A stretch of DNA of 64,000 nt from Flavobacteriaceae bacterium YJPT1-3 (GTDB lineage Bacteria; Bacteroidota; Bacteroidia; Flavobacteriales; Flavobacteriaceae), in contig CP123444.1 in the NCBI GenBank assembly GCA_029866965.1, positions 1,591,501-1,655,500 of the forward strand. Direction: 5' to 3'. Each line of letters starts with the position of its first letter. The first letter of the stretch is position 1. Below the pieces are notes generated by a model that saw only the letters and a list, made by a program, of their open reading frames with translations, did not search any database and was not told the origin of the DNA. Below, piece by piece: positions 1 through 9,029 of this stretch. The position numbers and the translations under genes are program-made.

Positions 1-28
1 AGGCTTCGCTGGTCAATTATTACCGGGC

Positions 29-1126
29 TTATTCCCAAAGCAATGCTTTCATTTTATCATAAATCGCGGTATTCTCATACACCCCTGCAAACTCCTCAGC
101 CCCGGGGCCGTAGGCAAAAACGGGCACCATGGTGGCTGAGTGGCCTCCGGTTGAGAAACTGGGTGCGATCTTATTGTAATTGCCTTTGTCAGCAGCCAAT
201 GTAAATCCGCCGGTTTCATGATCAGCCGTCACAATGACGAGGGTGTTGCCATCCGCTTTCGCGAAAGCGAGCGCCTCACCGATGGCCTGATCGAAGTCCA
301 GCAGCTCTCCAATGAGATAGTCTGCATTATTATTATGTCCGCCCCAGTCGATTTGTGAGCCTTCGACCATGAGAAAGAAGGGAGAATCGTTTCTGCTCAG
401 AAATTGAGCGGCCAGTCGAGTTGCTTCCGATAAGAAAGAACCCCGACCTTCATTCATACGAGGCATGTCGTAAGGGGCCAACAAAAAGCCTGCTTTTTCG
501 GTAGCGCTTAATGCGGCTAGCGAAGGGAGAGCCAGGGTATCCATAATGAAATTTGCTTGCTCGAATTCACTGATCAAATTGCGATTATCTTCCCGTTGGG
601 TAAAGAATTTCCAGCCGGCTCCGGCAAAAAAGTCGACGGGGGCATCGACCAGATCTGCTGCGATCGCTTCGGTCATCCGTCGCGATTTCTGATGGGCGTA
701 GAAACTTGCCGGTGTGGCGTGCGTGATGCTTGAGGTAGAAACCAATCCGATTTTGGTTCCGCGATCTGCCAGTTGTTCAGTGATGGTCTGCACGGCAATG
801 GTGTCCTGATTGACTCCTATGGCGCCATTGTAGGTTTTAATTCCTGCGCTAAAAGCAGTAGCGCCGGCCGCAGAATCGGTGATCAGGTCACTCGACGAAG
901 AGGTTTTGCTTAAGCCGATAAACGGAAAAGATTCGAAGTGGGGACGTTCGTCCATGTAATACTGAGCGGCGGATACCTGACTCAGGCCCATGCCGTCACC
1001 AATCAACAGGATGATGTTCTTTGGTTTTTTGGAAAGCATCGGAGTAGGCGTTTCGGCCGTCTGGGCAGGACCGCATCCGGAAATCAAAATGGACAGTACA
1101 AGGAGTAGAGGGAATAGTTGCTTCAT
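29..1126 (-). CDS. Alkaline phosphatase family lipoprotein
   Basis: Phosphomonoesterase of the PhoA-type alkaline phosphatase superfamily, which releases phosphate from organic monoesters outside the cytoplasm. A lipoprotein signal (residues 1-17) ends in a lipobox with Cys18, so the enzyme should be membrane-anchored. The metal-site motif IGDGMG is at 42-47 (Asp44), the nucleophile motif DSAAGAT at 84-90 (Ser85), and a late TADHETGG block supplies further zinc ligands. The 365 residues form a complete but compact member of the family. The palindrome at 254-269 is read here as AFAKA. The gene is 60 bases downstream of a glycosyltransferase on the same strand. The family call is secure; the physiological substrate is not visible. 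Confidence 0.93.
   Translation of the reverse strand: MKQLFPLLLVLSILISGCGPAQTAETPTPMLSKKPKNIILLIGDGMGLSQVSAAQYYMDERPHFESFPFIGLSKTSSSSDLITDSAAGATAFSAGIKTYNGAIGVNQDTIAVQTITEQLADRGTKIGLVSTSSITHATPASFYAHQKSRRMTEAIAADLVDAPVDFFAGAGWKFFTQREDNRNLISEFEQANFIMDTLALPSLAALSATEKAGFLLAPYDMPRMNEGRGSFLSEATRLAAQFLSRNDSPFFLMVEGSQIDWGGHNNNADYLIGELLDFDQAIGEALAFAKADGNTLVIVTADHETGGFTLAADKGNYNKIAPSFSTGGHSATMVPVFAYGPGAEEFAGVYENTAIYDKMKALLWE
254..269. repeat. 16-base palindrome, GCTTTCGCGAAAGC family, copy 1
   Basis: Perfect palindrome CGCTTTCGCGAAAGCG inside the alkaline phosphatase gene, read in frame as AFAKA. One of nine perfect copies of the 14-base core in this window. Confidence 0.9.
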
Positions 1127-1185
1127 GGTGTTTTTTAAGGATGGTAAAGATAAGGGATGGTAGTCAAAAGCGCTTTAAGGCAATA

Positions 1186-2064
1186 TTAATTTGCAGCAGG
1201 ACCCCACAGTTTTTTGCGAATTCCTTTCCAGCGCAGTTTCCGGATAAATTGGGCTTGATCCCGATTCACTAAAAGCGGTTCTTTGTTTTTTAGGGCGCGA
1301 AAGTAGCCTTGCAGATAGTCTGCGAAATAACGGACCTTTCTTTTTTTCCAGGCGAGTTTAGCAGCAGCGATGGTGGTGAGCCAGAAACCGTAGCCCAGAC
1401 GGTAGAACGCTTCCCCTTGCTTTAATTTTGCTGCCTTATTGTAGTGTTTTCCAGTGGGTTTTAAATGTTTAACCTTTAAGGCAGCTAGGGTCTTTACCTT
1501 CCAGCCGTAAAACTGGGCGAGTAGTTCGTCAACTGTATCCCAGCCCATAACGGGCTGCAGTCCGCTAAGGGCTTCGAAACAGGCTTTGCGGTACGTCTTG
1601 AGCGCTCCCCGCACGTGATCTGGGTTGGTCAGGTCCTCCAGGACCCAATCATTCTCCTTTAAAATGTAACAAAAACCTCCGGCGATGCCCAAGAGAGGAT
1701 CGGCCTTAAACTGAGCGACCAATACTTGAAGGTAGTCTTTCGGAAAAATAAGATCAGCGTCAAACTTGCACAGCAGATCAAAACGAGGATCCAGTTGGTC
1801 GTAACCGGCCTGAAAGGCTCTAATTACCTTACTGCCGGGCAAATGCTGCTGATCTCCGTGTAGACGGACCAACTGCATAAAGGGATGGTCTTTGAGATAG
1901 TTTTCGACCACCGCTGCCGATCGATCACTGGAATGGTCATCAACCACGATCAACTGATCGATGGGGTAGGATTGATTGAGCAAAGAGTCAAGCGTTTGTC
2001 GAATAAAACGCTCTTCATTATGCATGGGGATGACGATGGCAATTCTAAGTGGTTCGTTCTGCAT
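1186..2064 (-). CDS. Family 2 glycosyltransferase
   Basis: GT-A fold glycosyltransferase that transfers a sugar from a nucleotide-sugar donor; the acceptor is unknown. The N-terminus (RIAIVIPMHNEE) and the VVDDHSSD segment form the nucleotide-binding part, and FDADLIFP carries the metal-binding DxD. The C-terminal third is basic and may sit on the membrane. I place the start at the ATG ending at 2064 (292 aa). The frame is open to 2112, but that adds a non-family N-terminus and more overlap. With this start it overlaps the upstream methyltransferase by 20 bases, which suggests translational coupling and a shared pathway, probably cell-surface glycan assembly. Confidence 0.9.
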   Translation of the reverse strand: MQNEPLRIAIVIPMHNEERFIRQTLDSLLNQSYPIDQLIVVDDHSSDRSAAVVENYLKDHPFMQLVRLHGDQQHLPGSKVIRAFQAGYDQLDPRFDLLCKFDADLIFPKDYLQVLVAQFKADPLLGIAGGFCYILKENDWVLEDLTNPDHVRGALKTYRKACFEALSGLQPVMGWDTVDELLAQFYGWKVKTLAALKVKHLKPTGKHYNKAAKLKQGEAFYRLGYGFWLTTIAAAKLAWKKRKVRYFADYLQGYFRALKNKEPLLVNRDQAQFIRKLRWKGIRKKLWGPAAN

Positions 2065-2569
2065 AGACCAGGTAATAACGAGGAACGAACAGGCGTAAAA
2101 GGGGGCGTACACCTATTTTTTTAACAGGATGTGTAAATTTCTTTCTGGATTTAATTTCCCAGCCGGCTTTTTCAAGCAACCAATCAAATTGCCAGTCTTC
2201 AAACTCATGGTAATGTCGGTCCCAGGGATCAGTCTTTGATCGATAGGCAGAAGCAAACCAGAGCTTTAAAGGAACGCTAGCCACCAATTTGTTGGCCTTG
2301 CTGGCCTGCAGCAGGTGTAAGGGGGCCAATAAGTGCTCAAAGATCTCAAAGGCCGTAAGCACCGGAGCCGGATGCTGTAGTATCCCATCGAGTTGGGTGT
2401 CGAGATCTTCGCCGGAAGTATTGTCCACCGTGTACCCTTCCTTTTTCATAATATCTGAAAAAGGATTAACAACACCAAGGTCAAGAATGGCCTCGTCCGT
2501 TGAGATGTGTTGCTTCAAAAAATCCAGGGTAACCGCAAAGCGCTTGCTGGGATAGGTGCCTTCGTACAT
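2045..2569 (-). CDS. SAM-dependent methyltransferase-like protein
   Basis: Small class I methyltransferase-like protein of 174 aa. A degenerate motif I (ILDLGVVNPFSD) replaces the usual glycine-rich SAM loop. FEIFEHLLAP corresponds to the acidic motif followed by the E-H-L pattern typical of methyltransferase domain 11/23 proteins. The C-terminus is basic and aromatic. It overlaps the downstream glycosyltransferase by 20 bases. The pairing suggests modification of a glycan or lipid-linked precursor, but the substrate cannot be read from sequence. The altered SAM loop leaves some doubt about activity. Confidence 0.72.
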   Translation of the reverse strand: MYEGTYPSKRFAVTLDFLKQHISTDEAILDLGVVNPFSDIMKKEGYTVDNTSGEDLDTQLDGILQHPAPVLTAFEIFEHLLAPLHLLQASKANKLVASVPLKLWFASAYRSKTDPWDRHYHEFEDWQFDWLLEKAGWEIKSRKKFTHPVKKIGVRPLLRLFVPRYYLVYAERTT

Positions 2570-2625
2570 GCGGCTAAGTTACAAAGTATGATGAGTAAAC
2601 GCACTTCTTTTCTTAATTTGGCCGC

Positions 2626-3039
2626 ATGGATGTTATGCAAATTCGCTTGTTATTGGATTTTGGAATGCTGGTCCTGATCTGGATCATACAACTGGTGGTT
2701 TATCCCAGTTTTTGTGCCTTTACCCCAGACGATCTGAAACGCTGGCACGGATCGTATGTGCGTCGTATTTCCTATGTGGTCATGCCCTTGATGATCCTAC
2801 AAGTGATCGTGATCATTTGGCAAGCTTGGCTGGAGTTAAATGTCTATACCGTAGGTAGCTTCGTACTCGTCTGCGCGCTCTGGTTGATCACCTTCCTGCG
2901 TTTTGTTCCTATGCACAATTCGATTGCAGAAAGTGGCGACTGCGGTACGCTTTCGCGAAAGCTTACGCAACTCAATGGCTGGCGTACCTTATTATGGACC
3001 GTCCTCTTTGTCTGGTCTTTTATTCTCGCTCTAAGCTAA
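2626..3039 (+). CDS. Four-helix integral membrane protein, unknown function
   Basis: 137 aa with four predicted transmembrane segments (about residues 8-30, 48-68, 74-92 and 115-136). Short loops carry WHGSYVRR, FVPMHNSIA and LNGWRTLLW. The Arg/Trp/Asn pattern resembles small DUF1772-like membrane proteins, but I cannot name a function. It is transcribed divergently from the methyltransferase. The start is the first ATG of the frame; a second ATG follows three codons later. The palindrome at 2949-2962 is read here as LSRK, a different frame from most other copies. Confidence 0.75.
   Translation: MDVMQIRLLLDFGMLVLIWIIQLVVYPSFCAFTPDDLKRWHGSYVRRISYVVMPLMILQVIVIIWQAWLELNVYTVGSFVLVCALWLITFLRFVPMHNSIAESGDCGTLSRKLTQLNGWRTLLWTVLFVWSFILALS
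2949..2962. repeat. GCTTTCGCGAAAGC palindrome, copy 2
   Basis: Perfect 14-base core inside the small membrane protein gene, read as LSRK in the loop before the last helix. Confidence 0.9.
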
Positions 3040-3075
3040 AAAAAAATCCGGCTCATGACAGGGTCATGGCCGGAT
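3038..3075 (-). terminator. Intrinsic terminator of gcvP
   Basis: Stem of 13 base pairs with one bulged base (arms 3046-3059 and 3063-3075, loop AGG). On the minus strand it is followed by nine T. It lies 20 bases past the gcvP stop codon. On the plus strand no T-run follows, so it serves gcvP. Confidence 0.88.
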
Positions 3076-3094
3076 CTTCGAAACTAAATAACAC

Positions 3095-5941
3095 TTAAGC
3101 TTCCATGAATTCTTCAATGGGGGCGCAGGTGCACACCAGATTCCGATCTCCATAAGCGTCATCTACCCGTCGAACTGTAGGCCAGAATTTGTTCTCGGCC
3201 AGATAGGCAAGTGGGAAGGCGGCTTTTTGTCGGGAATACGGCAAATCCCAGTCATCTGCAGTCAGCATACCCAGGGTGTGAGGCGCATTTTTCAAGGGGT
3301 TTGAAGTGCCCTCTTCAGCGGCATCGATTTCTTGTTTGATGGCTATAAAGGCATCGCAAAATCGATCCAGTTCTTGTTTGCTTTCGCTTTCGGTGGGTTC
3401 GATCATCATGGTTCCGGCCACCGGGAAAGAAACGGTGGGAGCGTGGAAACCATAATCCATCAAACGCTTGGCGATATCAGTTACTTCAATACCATGGGCT
3501 TTGAAAGGTCGGCAGTCGATGATCATTTCATGCGCTGCCCGGCCGCGTTCCCCAGTATACAAAGTTTGATAGTGACCTTTTAAACGCTCCTTGATGTAAT
3601 TAGCGTTAAGAATGGCGTACTCCGTAGAGCGCCGTAGTCCGTTTTCTCCCAGCATACAGATATAGCCGTAAGAGATCAGACAAGCCAGTGCAGAACCCCA
3701 GGGTGCTGCTGAAATGGCAGTGATGGCTTCTTTTCCTCCGGTTTTGATCAAAGGGTTTCCGGGTAAGAAGGGCACCAATTGTTTGGCAACGCAGATGGGG
3801 CCAACTCCCGGGCCTCCGCCTCCATGTGGGATGGCAAAGGTTTTATGCAAATTGAGATGGCATACATCAGCTCCAATCGCTCCAGGATGGGTTAAGGCAA
3901 CCTGCGCATTCATATTGGCGCCGTCCATATACACCTGTCCACCATATTCGTGAATAACCGAAGTGATCTCTTTGATGGCACTTTCGTAAACCCCATGCGT
4001 AGACGGATAAGTGACCATTAACGCAGCCAGATTATCCTTGTGTTTCTCTGCTTTCTCTCGCAGATCATCCAGATCGATATTTCCGTCTTCCGTAGCCTTG
4101 GTCACGACTACCTTCATTCCCGCCATGACCGCGCTGGCAGGATTGGTACCGTGCGCTGAGGATGGGATAAGGCAGATGTTCCGGTGGTCATCGCCTCGGG
4201 ATAAGTGATAGGCACGGATGACCATCAGTCCGGCGAACTCTCCCTGAGCCCCAGAATTGGGTTGCAGGGAAGTGCCGGCAAAACCGGTGATCTCCGTCAA
4301 TTGATCTTCTAATTTTTTAAGCATTTTCTGATACCCCTGGGCCTGATCGACCGGAGCGAAGGGGTGCATATTGCCCCATTGCGGATCACTCAGGGGGAGC
4401 ATTTCTGCAGCGGCATTCAGCTTCATGGTACAAGAACCCAGAGCGATCATCGAATGATTTAAGGAAAGGTCCTTACGCTCCAGCTTTTTGATGTAGCGCA
4501 TCAGCTCGGTCTCACTGTGATAGCGATTGAAGACCTCATTGGTTAAAAAGTCTGTACGGCGCTTTACGCCTTCGGGTACCGCTGTGCCCGTCTCCAACGA
4601 TTCTAGGGTAATTGTTTCTTTTTGTAGCGCTTTCGCGAAAGCGGCAATGATCGCATTCAGATCGGCCTTGTTGGTCGTTTCATTCACAGCGATGACTACC
4701 GTTTCCTCATCCGGATAATAGAAGTTGATGCCTCTGGCCTCCGCTTCTTTTTTGATCAGGGTGGCATCTGCTTTGACCTGAATGGTGTCAAAATAATGTT
4801 CGTTCACCTGATACAGGCCTAGTTGTTCTAAAGCATTGGCTAAGGTTACTGCCGCTCCGTGCACTCTTCCGGCGATATCCTTCAATCCTTCCGGTCCGTG
4901 ATAGACGGCGTACATGCCCGCCATGACTGCCAGCAATACCTGAGCCGTACAAATGTTGGAGGTCGCTTTATCTCTTTTAATGTGTTGTTCCCGGGTTTGC
5001 AGGGCCATTCTCAGGGCTCGATTGCCGTCCATGTCTTTGGTGACTCCAATAATGCGTCCCGGAATATTGCGTTTGTAGGCTTCTTTCGTTGCGAAGTAAG
5101 CCGCGTGAGGCCCACCATAGCCCAGAGGGATACCAAATCGTTGTGTGGTTCCTACCACTACATCGGCTCCCCATTCTCCTGGCGCTTCCAAAACGACCAG
5201 GCTCAGGATATCAGCAGCGACTGCCAGTTTAACCCCTGCCGCGATGGCCTTTTGGGCAAAATCACGATAATCGTAAATGAGTCCCTTTTGGGTAGGATAC
5301 TGAACTAGTGCGCCAAAAAAACCTTGCGACAGATCGACCTCCTGGTGCTTTCCGATCACCAGTTCGATCGCTAGGGGAACGGCACGGGTTTTTAACAGGG
5401 AGATGGTTTGAGGAAGAACGTCTTCAGAAACAAAGAATTTGACCACCTCATTTTTCTTTTGCTCACGATCGCGCACGGCAAAAAGCAAGGTCATTGCTTC
5501 TGCAGCGGCCGTACTTTCATCCAAGAGCGAGGCGTTCGCCAGCTCCATCCCGGTGAGATCGGTGATCAGGGTTTGAAAGTTAAGCAAGGCCTCCAATCTT
5601 CCTTGAGCGATCTCTGCCTGATAGGGTGTATAGGCCGTATACCAACCCGGATTCTCTAATATGTTGCGCTGAATCACCGCCGGAGTCACGGCCTGATGAT
5701 AACCCAGACCAATGTATGATTTGAATACTTTATTCATACTGGCCAGCTCGCCGATGTGCTCTGCGAACTCTTGCTCGCTCATGGCCTCATCCAAAGACAA
5801 AGGCTCTTTCAGTCGAATGCCGTCGGGAATGGTTTCGTAAATAAGTTGTTCCATGGAGTCAACGCCCACAGTAGCTAACATGTCCTCCAAATCGGATCGA
5901 CGCGGGCCAATGTGGCGCAACGCAAAAGAGTGTGTATTCAT
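3095..5941 (-). CDS. gcvP: Glycine dehydrogenase (decarboxylating), P protein
   Basis: Pyridoxal-phosphate enzyme of the cytoplasmic glycine cleavage system. It decarboxylates glycine and passes the aminomethyl group to the lipoyl arm of the H protein. At 948 aa it is the long single-chain form with both the N-terminal and the C-terminal halves. The PLP lysine is Lys700 in [16 protein letters not shown]. The N-terminus (FALRHIGPR) is typical. The T and H protein genes are not in this window, so gcvP stands alone. The palindrome at 4629-4642 encodes AFAKA in the region joining the two halves. It has its own terminator and a promoter-like box upstream. Confidence 0.98.
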   Translation of the reverse strand: MNTHSFALRHIGPRRSDLEDMLATVGVDSMEQLIYETIPDGIRLKEPLSLDEAMSEQEFAEHIGELASMNKVFKSYIGLGYHQAVTPAVIQRNILENPGWYTAYTPYQAEIAQGRLEALLNFQTLITDLTGMELANASLLDESTAAAEAMTLLFAVRDREQKKNEVVKFFVSEDVLPQTISLLKTRAVPLAIELVIGKHQEVDLSQGFFGALVQYPTQKGLIYDYRDFAQKAIAAGVKLAVAADILSLVVLEAPGEWGADVVVGTTQRFGIPLGYGGPHAAYFATKEAYKRNIPGRIIGVTKDMDGNRALRMALQTREQHIKRDKATSNICTAQVLLAVMAGMYAVYHGPEGLKDIAGRVHGAAVTLANALEQLGLYQVNEHYFDTIQVKADATLIKKEAEARGINFYYPDEETVVIAVNETTNKADLNAIIAAFAKALQKETITLESLETGTAVPEGVKRRTDFLTNEVFNRYHSETELMRYIKKLERKDLSLNHSMIALGSCTMKLNAAAEMLPLSDPQWGNMHPFAPVDQAQGYQKMLKKLEDQLTEITGFAGTSLQPNSGAQGEFAGLMVIRAYHLSRGDDHRNICLIPSSAHGTNPASAVMAGMKVVVTKATEDGNIDLDDLREKAEKHKDNLAALMVTYPSTHGVYESAIKEITSVIHEYGGQVYMDGANMNAQVALTHPGAIGADVCHLNLHKTFAIPHGGGGPGVGPICVAKQLVPFLPGNPLIKTGGKEAITAISAAPWGSALACLISYGYICMLGENGLRRSTEYAILNANYIKERLKGHYQTLYTGERGRAAHEMIIDCRPFKAHGIEVTDIAKRLMDYGFHAPTVSFPVAGTMMIEPTESESKQELDRFCDAFIAIKQEIDAAEEGTSNPLKNAPHTLGMLTADDWDLPYSRQKAAFPLAYLAENKFWPTVRRVDDAYGDRNLVCTCAPIEEFMEA
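4629..4642. repeat. GCTTTCGCGAAAGC palindrome, copy 3
   Basis: Perfect core (16 bases with flanking C and G) inside gcvP, read as AFAKA in a non-catalytic stretch. Confidence 0.9.
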
Positions 5942-5970
5942 AGCAATGGTATCCTCAATTTTAGGTGGAA

Positions 5971-5978
5971 CAAAAATA
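5971..5978 (-). promoter_or_regulatory. Bacteroidota -7 box upstream of gcvP
   Basis: TATTTTTG on the minus strand matches TAnnTTTG, about 30 bases upstream of the gcvP start. I find no TTTG at the expected 19-base spacing, so this is a partial match. Confidence 0.45.
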
Positions 5979-6076
5979 CGATATAGGAGTAGATTTAGAG
6001 TACAATTCTCAAAAGGCTAGACCGCTATTTTTCAACCAATCAGTCAGTTTATGAACAGTTGAGGTATTTTTACGGC

Positions 6077-6901
6077 ATGCGTTGGATCAAGTCCTTCTTT
6101 GATTTTTATATTCAAGCCAGTATTCACGTTTCTATTGCTGTGCTCAGCCTGATCGCGATCACTGCACACCGTTTTTCTCTCGACTTGTCCTCGGACTTTT
6201 ACTTTTTTGTGTTCTGTGGAAGCGTTACCGGGTATAATTTTGTCAAGTATGCCGGTGTAGCGGGACTGCATCATCGCAGTTTGACCCGAAGTCTGCGTGC
6301 CATCCAGTTCTTTTCTTTTTTAGCTTTTATGGGCTTGCTGCTCACGGCATATTTTCTTCCCAGGCGTTTGCTTCTCTTCTGTATACCCCCGGCCATCTTC
6401 ACTTTTCTCTATGCCGTTCCGTTTATTGCAGGCAAGAATCTGAGAAGGGTAAGCGGACTCAAGATTTTTGTGATCGCGGCAGTATGGTCGTGGGTCACCG
6501 TAATTTTGCCAGTCGTGGCTGCCGGTGCTTCTTTCACGTCAACAGTGATTCTTTTTGCCTTGCAGCTCCTGCTGTTTGTCACCGTACTGACCCTGCCTTT
6601 TGAAATTCGCGATCTGCGCTTTGATGTGCAGGCCTTGGGTACCATTCCGCAGCGTTTTGGATTGCGAACGACGAAGATCTTGGGCCTAAGCGGCTTGTTG
6701 TTTTTTTACGTGCTGTTTTTCTTTCATAAAGAGCTCTCTCAGGAACTGCTAATCGCAGCCTTTATGAGCTGTGTTGTACTGGGTATTCTCTTGTGGAAAT
6801 CCACTACCGACCAATCGAAGTATTTTGCTGCCTTCTGGGTAGAAGCCATTCCTGTGCTGTGGTATCTCAGCTTATTGCTGATTGGCCAGTTCCTGGTCTA
6901 A
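6077..6901 (+). CDS. UbiA-like prenyltransferase homologue with degraded first motif
   Basis: Polytopic membrane protein of 274 aa with about eight hydrophobic helices. It resembles UbiA-family prenyltransferases, which attach isoprenoid chains to aromatic or other acceptors. The second Asp-rich motif is recognisable as FEIRDLRFD, followed by TIPQRFG. The first motif, normally NDxxDxxxD, is GYNFVKYAG and lacks the aspartates. Activity is therefore uncertain. I use the ATG at 6077; an in-frame TTG at 6059 adds six residues. Its 3' end overlaps the convergent small gene by 30 bases. Confidence 0.7.
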   Translation: MRWIKSFFDFYIQASIHVSIAVLSLIAITAHRFSLDLSSDFYFFVFCGSVTGYNFVKYAGVAGLHHRSLTRSLRAIQFFSFLAFMGLLLTAYFLPRRLLLFCIPPAIFTFLYAVPFIAGKNLRRVSGLKIFVIAAVWSWVTVILPVVAAGASFTSTVILFALQLLLFVTVLTLPFEIRDLRFDVQALGTIPQRFGLRTTKILGLSGLLFFYVLFFFHKELSQELLIAAFMSCVVLGILLWKSTTDQSKYFAAFWVEAIPVLWYLSLLLIGQFLV

Positions 6902-7120
6902 CAAAGACTGAAGTTTGATTTTTTCTTCAGCAGCAATGGTGTTCATCTCCGCCCGATGAATGGTCTTGGTAAGCTGGGTATTCTTGCGCGTGTAGGCACG
7001 GCATTCTGCGGAGAATACTAAATAGAAGGCCAACTTGATCTTTTCCCAAAAAGTGGTGTCACCGTATTGATTTTTATCACAGAGGTGCTTTCCGGGATGT
7101 ATTTTTTCTTGTTCTTTCAT
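6872..7120 (-). CDS. Small cysteine protein coupled to the sigma factor (anti-sigma-like)
   Basis: 82 aa. Its ATG overlaps the stop of the ECF sigma factor gene (TAATG at 7118-7122), so the two are translated together. It carries KHLCDKN near residue 15 and FSAECRAYTRKN near residue 40, a Cys pair reminiscent of the small putative zinc-finger proteins that follow sigma factors in Bacteroidota. The C-terminus is a charged helix. Position and cysteines suggest it modulates the sigma factor, but the usual HxxxCxxC anti-sigma signature is incomplete. There is no membrane segment. Confidence 0.65.
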   Translation of the reverse strand: MKEQEKIHPGKHLCDKNQYGDTTFWEKIKLAFYLVFSAECRAYTRKNTQLTKTIHRAEMNTIAAEEKIKLQSLLDQELANQQ

Positions 7121-7710
7121 TAGGATAACCAATTATCTTCCAGGCAACTTGCCATAGCTGTTCGTGCTCTATGAATGATAACCCAAAGGTTAGACGAAGT
7201 GATGTTAAATTCATTACAGATGGTTTCTGTATCCATACCATCCATGGTCTTCATTTTAAAAATCACACTTTGACGTTCCGGCAGCTTACTTAAGCAGGTC
7301 AATATGGCTCCGCCCAACTCTTCATTTTCCATTTTATCTTCCGCATTTCTATCGTAGGGATCTGCCACGCGTTCTTCCAGCCAGTCCCCCTCGCTCTCGT
7401 CATGGGTGTAACCCATCCGTACTTCCGCCTGTCCTTTTTTACTGTTGCTTTTGCGGTAATGATCGATGATCTTACGTTTTAAGATCGCGATGAGCCAGGT
7501 ACGTTCAGCAGCTTCGCCCTTAAAATTCTTCATGGACTTTAGTCCGGCCAGGAAGGTTTCTGCGATGAGATCGTTGGCTAGTTCTCGATCATTTACACGC
7601 GTTATAGTGTAGTTGAACAAGTAATCGGAGTATTTTTGTACCCACTGCGTAGGGTCTAAGGTTGTCGATGGCATAGGGGTTGAGTCGAGAGCATGGATTA
7701 AAAATAACAT
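7120..7710 (-). CDS. ECF-type RNA polymerase sigma factor
   Basis: Sigma-70 family factor of 196 aa with only regions 2 and 4. Region 2 includes YSDYLFNYTITRVND, DLIAETF and TWLIAILKRKIIDHYRK. Region 4 includes LPERQSVIFKMKTMDGMDTETICNEF and NLWVIIHRAR, where the DNA-binding helix lies. It redirects RNA polymerase to an unknown regulon. The next gene overlaps its stop codon and is probably its partner. A start at the ATG ending at 7674 (MPSTTLDPTQW) is also plausible, since family similarity begins there. Confidence 0.92.
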   Translation of the reverse strand: MLFLIHALDSTPMPSTTLDPTQWVQKYSDYLFNYTITRVNDRELANDLIAETFLAGLKSMKNFKGEAAERTWLIAILKRKIIDHYRKSNSKKGQAEVRMGYTHDESEGDWLEERVADPYDRNAEDKMENEELGGAILTCLSKLPERQSVIFKMKTMDGMDTETICNEFNITSSNLWVIIHRARTAMASCLEDNWLS

Positions 7711-7757
7711 ATTTAGGTCAATTTTATGAGTTTGCGTCTACCGCTTAATCTTCCACT

Positions 7758-9029
7758 ATGATAATGCATCTGGTTGTCATCGGTACTGTCTGGCCCGAGC
7801 CGCAGTCTTCTGCAGCGGGCTCCCGAATGCTGCAGATTCTGGACGTATTTAAGGATGCCGGGTGGAAGATCACCTTTGCCAGTGCTTCGGGACTCACGGA
7901 AAGCTTCCGAAAGGAGCAAGACATACTTGAAGTCAGTCCGCTCACACCCTTTCCTGAGGTGGATCATTGGGCTTCTATACTGCTGAATGACGCTTCTTTT
8001 GATCAGCAGCTCCAACAATGGAATCCCGATGCTGTACTCTTCGATCGTTTTATGACGGAAGAGCAATACGGCTGGCGGGTGGCCGAAGTATGTCCGCAAG
8101 CCCTGCGTATTTTAGACATGGAAGATCTGCATAGCTTGCGAAAAGAACGCGAGCTCGCCCTCAAAGCGGGAGAGGACTTTAGGGAAGAGCGACTTTTGGC
8201 ATCGAAGACGGCCGTACGCGAACTGGCGAGCATTTGGCGTTGTGATCTGAGTTTGGTTATTTCTCGTTTTGAGTTGGACTTGCTTCAGCGCGTGTTTCAA
8301 GTGAAAGCGGAGCTTTTACTCTATTTGCCTTTTATGATCAAAGGGATAGCGCAAGTCCTGGCTAAACAGCGCAAGCCCTACACGGAGCGCAAGCATTTTG
8401 TGACCATTGGAAACTTTAAACACGCTCCTAATGCCGATGGGGTGCGCTACTTAAAACAGCAGATCTGGCACCACATCAGAAAAGCATTACCTGAAGCGGA
8501 AATGCACGTCTATGGAGCTTACGCTTCCACTGCCAATCAGCAATTACACGATCCGGCATCAGGATTTTTGATCAAAGGCCATGCTGCACGATCGGCGGAG
8601 GTGGTGGAAGAAGGCCGACTCCTTTTGGCGCCGCTGCGTTTTGGTGCCGGTTTAAAAGGGAAATTGGTAGAAGCCATGTTATTGGGAACGCCCTCTGTCA
8701 CCACACCCATAGGAGCTGAGGGCATGTATGACATCGCATGGGGCGGTGCCATTGCCCAGAATGCAGCTGACTTTGCCCGGGCGGCGGTGAACTTGTATCA
8801 AGAGGAAGAGACCTGGAAAGAGGCCCAGAGTGTCGGCTACAAAAATCTTCAGACCCATTTTCAACAGGAAGATCACGCCCAGCGCCTGCTGGAACGTATT
8901 AACAGCTTACAGCATAGATTGAACGATCATCGTCGACACAACTTTGTGGGTCAGATGCTGCAGCATCATCGGGTGCAGAGCACCAAATATCTCAGCAGAT
9001 GGATCGAGGAAAAGAATAAGAAAAATTAA
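7758..9029 (+). CDS. GT4-type glycosyltransferase
   Basis: 423 aa with the two Rossmann-like halves of a GT-B glycosyltransferase. The acceptor half begins MHLVVIGTVWPEPQSSAAGSR, and the donor half starts at FVTIGNFKHAPNADGVRYL. The nucleotide-sugar site is GAGLKGKLVEAMLLGTPSVTT around residues 296-316. The product and acceptor are unknown. A His/Gln/Arg-rich tail follows the catalytic domain. It is divergent from the sigma factor, and its stop shares the TTAA at 9026-9029 with the convergent peptidase. The ATG at 7764 is an alternative start. Confidence 0.88.
   Translation: MIMHLVVIGTVWPEPQSSAAGSRMLQILDVFKDAGWKITFASASGLTESFRKEQDILEVSPLTPFPEVDHWASILLNDASFDQQLQQWNPDAVLFDRFMTEEQYGWRVAEVCPQALRILDMEDLHSLRKERELALKAGEDFREERLLASKTAVRELASIWRCDLSLVISRFELDLLQRVFQVKAELLLYLPFMIKGIAQVLAKQRKPYTERKHFVTIGNFKHAPNADGVRYLKQQIWHHIRKALPEAEMHVYGAYASTANQQLHDPASGFLIKGHAARSAEVVEEGRLLLAPLRFGAGLKGKLVEAMLLGTPSVTTPIGAEGMYDIAWGGAIAQNAADFARAAVNLYQEEETWKEAQSVGYKNLQTHFQQEDHAQRLLERINSLQHRLNDHRRHNFVGQMLQHHRVQSTKYLSRWIEEKNKKN

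Noticed and set aside
4859-5308. Long open frame of 149 codons opposite gcvP
   Set aside because: It lies wholly antisense to a secure gcvP, has no recognisable motif or signal, and follows from the codon usage of the real gene.
5942-6076. Glycine riboswitch upstream of gcvP
   Set aside because: The gap is short and AT-rich, without paired aptamer-like GC-rich helices.
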